From: Verrucomicrobiota bacterium
Lineage (GTDB): Bacteria > Verrucomicrobiota > Verrucomicrobiia > Opitutales > Seribacteraceae
DNA length: 7,705 nucleotides
NCBI GenBank assembly: GCA_030830145.1
Contig: JAURNO010000350.1
Span: 1 to 7,705 of the forward strand
Reading direction: 5' to 3'
Positions 1-5,602 of this stretch are shown here, piece after piece. Every line of letters begins with the position of its first letter. Position 1 is the first letter of the stretch. Made by a program: the position numbers and the translations under genes. Below the pieces are notes generated by a model, which saw only the letters and a list, made by a program, of their open reading frames with translations, was not told where the DNA came from and ran no database searches.

Positions 1-17
1 CCCCCGCCACCGCACTT

Positions 18-290
18 ATGAAATCCCCGTCAAACAGAATCGAAACTGAGGAAGAGGAAGCCACTTCACCTTCAAGGATTGCGACCGAAGCAGCTTCAAG
101 TTCTCCTTTGAGCGAAAGTAATCTTGAGCTTTGCCAAGACGTTACGGCTTCAAGCCTGGAGGAGTGCGCCAAGGAGTTGGGAATGGAACCGGAATATCTT
201 TTGAACAAAGGAATGCAGGCAGTTTTGCGGATGATAGCCCGAAACGGAAATCAAATCAGTTTTCCCCTCGAAGTGGAGCAGGTGAAGTAG
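18..290 (+). CDS. Small acidic hypothetical protein (90 aa, 5' end uncertain)
   Basis: I do not recognise this protein. The first 40 or so residues are low-complexity and rich in Ser, Glu, Thr and Ala, and are probably disordered. From about residue 41 the sequence becomes ordered-looking and amphipathic: SLEECAKELGMEPEYLLNKG (about 46-65), then a second helix-like stretch, then a short strand-like ISFPLEVE near the end. This could be a small helical DNA-binding or protein-binding unit, in the style of short ribbon-helix-helix or helix-turn-helix proteins, but I cannot assign a family. ATG at 18 is the first in-frame start. No stop lies between it and the window edge, so the true start could be further upstream. 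No Shine-Dalgarno is visible. A strong terminator follows 26 bases after the stop, so this is the last gene of its transcript. That it is a real gene is likely. Its function is unknown. Confidence 0.6.
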   Translation: MKSPSNRIETEEEEATSPSRIATEAASSSPLSESNLELCQDVTASSLEECAKELGMEPEYLLNKGMQAVLRMIARNGNQISFPLEVEQVK

Positions 291-316
291 TCCCCAAAGT
301 TCCAACAACCTTTTTG

Positions 317-350
317 AACATGGCTCCTTTCGGGGTCATGTTTTGTTTTT
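317..350 (+). terminator. Rho-independent terminator after the 90-aa ORF
   Basis: An 11-pair stem is formed by 317-327 (AACATGGCTCC) and 332-342 (GGGGTCATGTT), with two G-T wobbles and a four-base TTTC loop at 328-331. The T-rich run TTGTTTTT at 343-350 follows directly. It reads on the + strand and ends the transcript of the small ORF. The next start codon (366) is only 15 bases past the tail, so it either separates that gene from the channel gene or acts as an attenuator. Confidence 0.8.
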
Positions 351-365
351 GACCTCAACATTACA

Positions 366-1661
366 ATGGATCTGAAAAATAGAATACTGAAACTGCTTGT
401 CGATCATCTTGCCATTAGAGAAGAATACGCATCCATTGCATTCATGACGATTGCAGCCATCGTCATCCTCCTCGTGGCGTGGTTGTCCAACTTTCTAGTT
501 AAACGATTCGTCCTTAACTTCATCCGTGCCTTGACGGAAAAAACGAAAACGAAAACCGGAAAATACCTGTTAGAGGAAAAGTTTTTTCACCGGTTGGCTC
601 ATTTGGCGCCTGCTTTTGTCATCGGTGCGCTGAGCTCTCTTTGTTTTCCCGGCAGCCCCAATGAGGCGACTTCCCTAGACGACTCCCTTGGCTTTTCCCT
701 TCTGTCTCTTATCGACACTTTGGTTAACCTGTACCTTGTTTTTATCGGCTTATGGGTCATTGACGCAATTATCAATACTACCCTTAAACTTTACCAGCAC
801 AGCGAGCTTTCAAGCAAACTGCCTCTGAAGGGTATCTCTCAGGCTATTAAGATTGTAATCAATGCCTCGGGTTTGATTTTCATTTTGTCTATTCTTCTGG
901 ACAAGTCCCCTTTGTATTTCTTCTCCGGTTTGGGAGCCCTGACTGCAGTCCTTCTTCTCGTTTTCAAGGATGCAATTTTGGGACTTGTGGCGGGAATCCA
1001 ACTCTCCGTCAACAACATGATTCGTCCCGGAGACTGGATAGAGATGCCCAAGTATGGTGCGGATGGAGACGTCGTCGAAGTTTCCCTTACCACGGTGAAA
1101 GTTCAGAATTTCGACAAGACCATCACCTCAATCCCCGCTCATGCCTTGGTTTCGGATGCCTTTAAAAATTGGCGAGGAATGAGCGAATCAGGTGGAAGGC
1201 GAATCAAAAGAAGCATCTTCATTGATATTTCCAGCATCAGATTCCTCGACTCGGTCAAAATTAATGAACTCAGGGAAATCGAACTGTTGAAGGAATACCT
1301 AAATGCGAAGCTCGAAGATATCGGTGAGGCAAAGGGAGTGAAGGACGGTCAGTCCACTTTGAATCAACGGAACCTTACGAACGTCGGAACCTTTAGAGCT
1401 TACTGCCTCGCTTACCTGCGGGCCAGCCCATCCATTCACCAAGATGGAATGACTTTGCTCGTCCGCCAGCTTGCTCCCACTGAAAAAGGTGTTCCGATTG
1501 AAATTTACGTCTTCGTCAATGACACAAGATGGGTTCAGTACGAAGGAATCCAAGGAGATATTTTCGATCATCTGCTCGCTTCGCTCGCAACCTTCGATCT
1601 TCGAGCCTTCCAATTTCCTAGCGACTCTAGCTTGTCAAACGTCAATCCTGCATCATCCTGA
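366..1661 (+). CDS. ybdG: YbdG/MscM-like mechanosensitive ion channel (MscS family)
   Basis: This is an inner-membrane channel of the MscS superfamily. Such channels open under membrane tension during hypo-osmotic shock and release solutes. The 431 residues are close to the roughly 415 of E. coli YbdG. Hydrophobic segments lie at about 23-44, 79-94, 111-135 and 160-178. They are followed by the pore-lining helix (about 185-215: SGLGALTAVLLLVFKDAILG and the residues after it) and the beta domain entry RPGDWIEMP (220-228). YbdG-type hallmarks in the cytoplasmic part are NWRGMSESGGRRIKRSI (268-284), TNVGTFRAY (338-346), HQDGMTLLVRQLAPT (358-372) and NDTRWVQYEGIQGDIFDHLL (385-404). The ATG at 366 has no Shine-Dalgarno. 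A terminator lies just upstream, and the adaptor gene begins 51 bases downstream on the same strand. Family assignment is firm. The exact gating behaviour, and the symbol as an orthologue name, are inferred. Confidence 0.93.
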   Translation: MDLKNRILKLLVDHLAIREEYASIAFMTIAAIVILLVAWLSNFLVKRFVLNFIRALTEKTKTKTGKYLLEEKFFHRLAHLAPAFVIGALSSLCFPGSPNEATSLDDSLGFSLLSLIDTLVNLYLVFIGLWVIDAIINTTLKLYQHSELSSKLPLKGISQAIKIVINASGLIFILSILLDKSPLYFFSGLGALTAVLLLVFKDAILGLVAGIQLSVNNMIRPGDWIEMPKYGADGDVVEVSLTTVKVQNFDKTITSIPAHALVSDAFKNWRGMSESGGRRIKRSIFIDISSIRFLDSVKINELREIELLKEYLNAKLEDIGEAKGVKDGQSTLNQRNLTNVGTFRAYCLAYLRASPSIHQDGMTLLVRQLAPTEKGVPIEIYVFVNDTRWVQYEGIQGDIFDHLLASLATFDLRAFQFPSDSSLSNVNPASS

Positions 1662-1698
1662 GTTTTGTCGCTCAGCTTTTGTATTCGATAAACTCCAA

Positions 1699-1715
1699 AG
1701 TGAGGTCTTAATTTG
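1699..1715 (+). promoter_or_regulatory. Shine-Dalgarno supporting a TTG start for the adaptor
   Basis: AGTGAGG at 1699-1705 stands seven bases before TTG at 1713. This is a good spacing, and it is the only convincing Shine-Dalgarno in the window. The ATG codons at 1722 and 1725 in the same frame are 16 and 19 bases away, which is too far for this site. It therefore favours TTG 1713. The difference is only three or four residues. Confidence 0.5.
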
Positions 1716-3254
1716 TTAACAATGATGAAACTTCGATACCAATTACTCATAAGCCTTTTGGCTTTCGCATCTTCGGCACTCATTCTGGATGCAGACTCTT
1801 CCGATCCCTCGAACAAGGATAACGCAAAGAAAGAAGAAAAACAGGGGGAGAAAAAGAAGAACGAAGGAGAAGACAAGGAGAAGGAGAAACCCAAGACTGA
1901 GGAGGTCAAAAAGAAGCACATCCGGATCGAACTTTCTCTCAAGGGGTATTTCGAAGATCCAGACGCCATCCCCATTTCAATTTCCACGAAAAATTGGTCC
2001 GAACTCAAGGTCACCACGCCTCCAATCCAAGGCAAAAAGGTCAAGAAAGGCGAACCCCTCCTTAAGTTTGAATTGGAAAAGATCAAGCAGCGACTTGACT
2101 CGCTCAACTCCGATTTGTCCGTGATCGATTTGGACAGAGAAATCCTCACCTCCGAGGTTAAACTTGCAGAGACTTTGGCTCCAATGGAAAAGAAGGAACT
2201 CGACCGGATGGAAAATTATGTTCGTCAAGACTTTGAAAGGTTCAAGAAAATCGATCTTCCCTATGAGAAAAAGGCCGCAGCCATGACCCTCAAGTCATAC
2301 CGAGACAGTTTGGCATATGCGACCGAGGAGTTCAATCAGTTGAAGAAAATGTACGAGGCGGATGACCTAACCGAAGAAACAGAGGAGATCATTCTGCAAA
2401 GGACAAAAAATCAAGTCGACCGAGCCAAGTTTCTCTTGGAAGGCGCCATCAAGAGAAATGAGAAATTCAACGAAGTGTTACTCCCTAGAGAGGTGGTTTC
2501 GATCGAGGATGCCTACGATCGCAAGAAATTATCAATGGCGACCGCCCGAAAGATTCTTCCCGTGGAGTTAAAGAAGAAGAAACTGGAGTTGCAAAAACTG
2601 GAGAAGGAAAAATCCAAGCTTCTGAGAGTCAGAAAAGAACTCGAGTTCGACCTGAAACAAATGAATCCCGACTCCCCGGCGACGGGAATACTTTATTGGG
2701 GGACTTTCAAGAGAGGGAAATGGTCAGGAACGACAATCTTAGAGCCTAAGCTTCGAAAGGCCGGTTTAATCAAACCCCATGAGGAATTCCTAACGGTCTC
2801 ACCGAACAAAAGGACGCAAGTGCGCATTCAACTTCCTGAAAAATACCTCGATGAAGTACACGAGGGTATGAAAGGTAAGATTGAGAGAGTGATCCAAACC
2901 GATCAAAAGCTTGAAGCGAGTTTGACCAAGATCGGAGATATCCCGATCAATCCGGGGCTCTACGACCTGACCGTCGACGTGGTAATCCCCGAAGATCAGC
3001 AATCTCCACTTCCCGGTTCTTTGGCCAACCTCAAGGTCGTCCTATATGAAAAAGCAAATGCCCTCACCCTGCCCTCCTCCACTATCTTCAGTGAAGACGC
3101 TGACCCTGACTCCAAATTTGTCTACCTCCCATCTAAAAATGGCAAAACGAAAAAGAAAAAGGTAGAGGTCGGAAAAAAATCAGGGGACAGGACTGAGATT
3201 CTCAACGGGATCCGTTTGGGGGCGAAAGTGCTTGCCGAAAAGCCGAAATCTTGA
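1713..3254 (+). CDS. HlyD-like periplasmic adaptor (membrane fusion protein) with long jointed hairpin
   Basis: Adaptors of this class bridge an inner-membrane transporter to the outer membrane in Gram-negative export systems. Counting from TTG 1713 there are 513 residues. A basic N-terminus and hydrophobic segment (about 6-25) form a signal peptide or anchor. A charged Lys/Glu linker with no hydrophobic residues spans about 38-68. A lipoyl-like strand pair includes KGEPLLKFE (112-120). A heptad-rich helical region of about 200 residues runs 121-318. The chain then returns through the second half of the lipoyl domain (SPATGILYWG, 321-330), a beta-barrel stretch (RTQVRIQLPEKYLDEVHEGM, 367-386) and a membrane-proximal strand-rich end (450-509). 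A degenerate hairpin-tip pattern, Q209-x3-M213-x6-T220, stands where canonical adaptors have RxxxLxxxxxxS. Start choice: TTG 1713 has a well-spaced Shine-Dalgarno, and ATG 1722/1725 are alternatives. No pump or TolC-like gene is adjacent. The toroid gene overlaps its stop. The class is firm and the substrate is unknown. Confidence 0.85.
   Translation: MLTMMKLRYQLLISLLAFASSALILDADSSDPSNKDNAKKEEKQGEKKKNEGEDKEKEKPKTEEVKKKHIRIELSLKGYFEDPDAIPISISTKNWSELKVTTPPIQGKKVKKGEPLLKFELEKIKQRLDSLNSDLSVIDLDREILTSEVKLAETLAPMEKKELDRMENYVRQDFERFKKIDLPYEKKAAAMTLKSYRDSLAYATEEFNQLKKMYEADDLTEETEEIILQRTKNQVDRAKFLLEGAIKRNEKFNEVLLPREVVSIEDAYDRKKLSMATARKILPVELKKKKLELQKLEKEKSKLLRVRKELEFDLKQMNPDSPATGILYWGTFKRGKWSGTTILEPKLRKAGLIKPHEEFLTVSPNKRTQVRIQLPEKYLDEVHEGMKGKIERVIQTDQKLEASLTKIGDIPINPGLYDLTVDVVIPEDQQSPLPGSLANLKVVLYEKANALTLPSSTIFSEDADPDSKFVYLPSKNGKTKKKKVEVGKKSGDRTEILNGIRLGAKVLAEKPKS
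1821..1897 (+). repeat. T-free purine-rich tract encoding the Lys/Glu linker
   Basis: This 77-base stretch of the + strand contains no T. Between 1826 and 1889 the only pyrimidines are C at 1842, 1862 and 1874. It encodes the charged Lys/Glu/Gly/Asn linker of the adaptor between its membrane anchor and its first beta domain. The bias is explained by AAG/AAA/GAG/GAA codons, so no separate DNA function needs to be assumed. Length variation between strains would be expected in such a tract. Confidence 0.6.
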
Positions 3255-4441
3255 ATTTCCCGACACATCTCCCCCGGTCTAAAAAGTTGCTACAGGGGGG
3301 CTTGACGCTCCTTCTTTTCAGTCTGAGCTTAAGTTCACTTCGTGGAGAAGATGGAAATCATTCTACGCCCGCCCCTGCTCCACCACCCACGAAAAGGGAA
3401 ATCAGGGATTCGATCGATCGAGGATGCGAATTTCTAAAAACAAAACAGAATAAAGACGGATCATGGGGTTCGGCACGCCAAACCAAAGGCCTTAATATTT
3501 TCGCTCCCGTGCCAGGTTCTCACCGGGCTTTTCGACTCGCCGTAACGGCTCTTTCAATATCCGCCCTAATCGAGAACAAGAGCGAGGATGAGAAATACCT
3601 TTCAACCCTCCAAAAGGCCGAAAGCTATCTTCTTGAAAACCTGCCCGACCTGCGCCGGGCGTCCCCGATGGCCATTTACAATGTCTGGGCCCATTCCTAC
3701 GGGTTGCAAGCCCTCGCCCGCATGCATGAGTCCTTGAAAGCATCTGAAAAAAAGAAAAGAATCGAAGAAGTGATGGATCAACAAGTTGAAATGCTCCAAC
3801 GATACGAGTCCGTGGACGGGGGTTGGGGCTATTATGATTTTAACCTCCAGACCAAGCAACCTTCCGGATCCTCTATCTCTTTCGTCAATGCGACTGGGTT
3901 GGTCGCCTTGAAGGAAGCGCAGAACCGAGGAGTGAAAATCCCGAAGAAACTCACCGATCGGGCAACGGCAGCCATCCGTAGACAAAGATTGCCCGACCAC
4001 AGTTTCTTGTACGGAGAATACCTCAAATACAGACCTCGTCGTGGAATCAACAGACCGGCAGGTAGCCTCGGACGGTCTCACGCCTGTAATTTTGCTCTTC
4101 AGCTTTGGGGAGACAAAACCATTACGGACGAAGTCCACAAAATTTGCCTCGACCGACTGATCAAGCGCAACGGTTGGCTCGACATGGGTCGCAAGCGTCC
4201 GGTCCCACACGAGTCGTGGGCCGCAGTGGCAGGGTACTTCTTTTACTACGGTCATCTTTATGCCTCCTTTTGCGTCGAAACGCTTGATGACAAAGACCGT
4301 TCTTTTTACGGACAAGCCCTAGCTGCAATACTCGTCCCCCTTCAGGAGAAAGACGGTTCGTGGTGGGATTTCCCCTTTTACGACTACCACCAACAATATG
4401 GCACGGCCATGGCCTTGCTTAGCTTGAAGCGTTGCCTTTAG
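3251..4441 (+). CDS. Exported prenyltransferase/squalene-oxidase repeat protein (alpha/alpha toroid), no DxDD
   Basis: The 396 residues resemble the prenyltransferase/squalene-oxidase repeat superfamily, which builds an alpha/alpha barrel. QW-like motifs appear at QNKDGSWG (66-73), VDGGWGYYDF (188-197) and QEKDGSWWDF (365-374), the last followed by the typical helix YGTAMALLSLKR (383-394). A basic N-terminus and hydrophobic run (about 13-30) look like a signal peptide, followed by a Pro/Ala-rich linker (39-47), so the toroid probably sits in the periplasm. The DxDD acid of squalene-hopene cyclases is absent, and so is the CGEQ thioester of macroglobulin toroids. It is therefore more likely a binding or structural toroid, or an enzyme of other chemistry. 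The TTG start at 3251 overlaps the adaptor stop (TTGA), which implies translational coupling. There is no Shine-Dalgarno of its own. Starts at TTG 3287 or 3302 would cut into the signal peptide. Fold class is confident, function is not. Confidence 0.82.
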   Translation: MNFPTHLPRSKKLLQGGLTLLLFSLSLSSLRGEDGNHSTPAPAPPPTKREIRDSIDRGCEFLKTKQNKDGSWGSARQTKGLNIFAPVPGSHRAFRLAVTALSISALIENKSEDEKYLSTLQKAESYLLENLPDLRRASPMAIYNVWAHSYGLQALARMHESLKASEKKKRIEEVMDQQVEMLQRYESVDGGWGYYDFNLQTKQPSGSSISFVNATGLVALKEAQNRGVKIPKKLTDRATAAIRRQRLPDHSFLYGEYLKYRPRRGINRPAGSLGRSHACNFALQLWGDKTITDEVHKICLDRLIKRNGWLDMGRKRPVPHESWAAVAGYFFYYGHLYASFCVETLDDKDRSFYGQALAAILVPLQEKDGSWWDFPFYDYHQQYGTAMALLSLKRCL

Positions 4442-4732
4442 TCAGAGATAGTCGATTGAGAAATCCTCGAATTGCGGATCACCTTCTCTCCTGTCCTCAA
4501 CCTTCGAATGCCAATAATCCCTCAATTTCGCATCGACCTCAGCAATCATCCCCCTCGTCTCTTCCTCTTTGCCTTCGACCAGCAACTCCACGGTTCCGTC
4601 ACTTAAATTACGCACAAAACCGGCAACCTCGAAATCACCCGATAGGTTCTTTACCTGCCAACGGAAACCTACTCCTTGAACGCGTCCCGAATAAACGACC
4701 CGAAAACGGCAAAACTCATTCTTTTCTCTCAT
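4442..4732 (-). CDS. acyP: Acylphosphatase
   Basis: This small cytoplasmic enzyme hydrolyses the carboxyl-phosphate bond of acyl phosphates such as acetyl phosphate or 1,3-bisphosphoglycerate. Both family signatures are intact in the 96 residues. The first is YSGRVQGVGFRW (14-25), a phosphate-binding loop with the catalytic Arg at R24. The second is GFVRNLSDGTVELLVEG (38-54), with the catalytic Asn at N42. The length matches the 90-100 residues usual for the family. A C-terminal tail past the core (about 80-96) is charged and carries no recognisable domain. The ATG at 4732 is the only sensible in-frame start and has no Shine-Dalgarno. The stop codon touches the stop of the convergent toroid gene with no base between them. 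The start faces the unknown 222-aa gene across a 113-base gap. Assignment is firm. Confidence 0.95.
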   Translation of the reverse strand: MREKNEFCRFRVVYSGRVQGVGFRWQVKNLSGDFEVAGFVRNLSDGTVELLVEGKEEETRGMIAEVDAKLRDYWHSKVEDRREGDPQFEDFSIDYL

Positions 4733-4845
4733 TAATTCAAAATGACGTTCACATTTTTCAAAAAACTATTTGACCTCGAACAAGCTACGGGTGAAAAACT
4801 CTCTATTCTCTTTACCATTTCATCCTATAACGCACAAGCACAGCA
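4733..4845. promoter_or_regulatory. Divergent intergenic region between acyP and the 222-aa gene
   Basis: This 113-base AT-rich gap must carry the promoters of both divergent genes. Elements seen on the + strand are TTGACC at 4770-4775, TATTCT at 4804-4809 and TATAAC at 4826-4831. No pair has a standard 16-18 base spacing, so I do not assign a specific sigma-70 promoter. Neither gene has a Shine-Dalgarno here. That promoters lie in this region is inferred from gene orientation. Confidence 0.4.
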
Positions 4846-5514
4846 ATGAGCCAATACGAATTCGAGAGTAACAACGAGGGTGAGTGGGATGAAAATGGCG
4901 ACATAGCTTGGAACGAAGCGGATTGGCAAAAGTTCTTGCGCAAGTCGGACAAGGAAATTTCTCGGTTCATTTCCGCTTACAATAAATCGAAGAACGATCC
5001 CGACCGATTGGATTCCATCGCCGGCATCATGGGATGGCAAAACGAAGACTGGGCATCGATAGACGACATTGAGTTGGACGATGAACAAATGAGGCAACTC
5101 AAACCTTTGGATATCGAGGAAGTCCGGCACTTGGACCCCTACACGATTCACCGCCACCCCATCTACATTTCTTCCTCTGCGTTATACAGCTATCTCCGCA
5201 ATGCATGGGAACACCTGATGCGCCATAATAATAAACAACCCGAGGCTCACCTTTCTTGGGGTTATTGCGCTAGTTTGTCCGATGGAGAAAGGCATAGTTT
5301 TCTCGCCGCCAACAGTTTGGATTTGGGCGACTATCTTTTGGCGGTATGCCACTTGAAGAAGGCCCATGCCGCCCTGAACGAGTCTTTGCGCATCAACCGT
5401 CTTTTCTCACATCAAAACAAGGGTATTTTTGGAGAATACCTCAAGGAAACGAACCTGCGTATGCACGACCTGCGCGAGATTTGGCTTCGCGTAATGCACG
5501 ACTGCAGAAAGTAA
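4846..5514 (+). CDS. Conserved-looking hypothetical protein, 222 aa, soluble and helical
   Basis: I do not recognise a family. There is no signal peptide or membrane segment, so a cytoplasmic location is likely. The first 30 residues are acidic and Trp-rich (EWDENGDIAWNEADWQKFL, 13-31). A second acidic/Trp stretch follows (MGWQNEDWASIDDIELDDE, 62-80). The C-terminal half is helical, with regularly placed His, Leu and Ala: HRHPIYISSSALYSYLRNAW (102-121), GDYLLAVCHLKKAHAALNES (161-180) and EYLKETNLRMHDLREIWLRV (197-216). The pattern could be a TPR-like or four-helix bundle. The scattered His and Asp residues do not form a metal motif I can name. ATG at 4846 follows a likely promoter region and has no Shine-Dalgarno. 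A strong terminator follows 28 bases after the stop, so the gene is probably a single-gene transcript. Codon usage looks like that of its neighbours. That it is real is likely; its role is unknown. Confidence 0.8.
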   Translation: MSQYEFESNNEGEWDENGDIAWNEADWQKFLRKSDKEISRFISAYNKSKNDPDRLDSIAGIMGWQNEDWASIDDIELDDEQMRQLKPLDIEEVRHLDPYTIHRHPIYISSSALYSYLRNAWEHLMRHNNKQPEAHLSWGYCASLSDGERHSFLAANSLDLGDYLLAVCHLKKAHAALNESLRINRLFSHQNKGIFGEYLKETNLRMHDLREIWLRVMHDCRK

Positions 5515-5542
5515 TTTTCACCTCATCTTTCACTTCATTGGC

Positions 5543-5568
5543 AAAAGCTCGCGCAAGCGGGCTTTTTT
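5543..5568 (+). terminator. Rho-independent terminator with GCAA tetraloop
   Basis: A ten-pair stem is formed by 5543-5552 (AAAAGCTCGC) and 5557-5566 (GCGGGCTTTT), with one T-G wobble at 5549/5560. It closes a GCAA loop of the stable GNRA type at 5553-5556. The T run extends to 5568. It ends the transcript of the 222-aa gene and isolates it from the lipoprotein gene that starts at 5603. Confidence 0.9.
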
Positions 5569-5602
5569 GCATCATCACTAATCCTCTCCCCCGATCAACC
5601 CC

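Noticed and set aside
1658..1680. Possible terminator after the channel gene: CTGAG/CTCAG stem followed by CTTTT
   Set aside because: The stem has only five pairs, the loop is eight bases, and it includes the stop codon. It is too weak to call, so read-through into the adaptor gene remains plausible.
1568..2149. Minus-strand frame of 193 codons, Ser/Phe-rich, across the channel-adaptor junction
   Set aside because: Its Ser/Phe-rich composition is the complement of the Lys/Glu linker codons of the adaptor. It has no plausible fold or start signal.
3602..4315. Minus-strand open frame of 237 codons opposite the toroid gene
   Set aside because: It lies entirely within a well-supported gene with signal peptide and QW motifs. 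Its translation has no domain character and it has no start context. It is a shadow frame.
4733..4770. Minus-strand TTGAAA with a 17-base spacer to GAATTA before acyP
   Set aside because: The -10 match is poor and it would overlap the region directly before the start codon. Not convincing as a promoter.
4432..4773. Plus-strand frame of 113 codons opposite acylphosphatase
   Set aside because: Acylphosphatase on the minus strand has both catalytic signatures. The + frame is Pro/Ser/Asn-rich with no domain.
4013..5444. Shared 14-base string GGAGAATACCTCAA at 4013-4026 and 5431-5444, encoding GEYLK in two proteins
   Set aside because: Flanking bases and residues do not match, so this is most likely chance and not a repeat.
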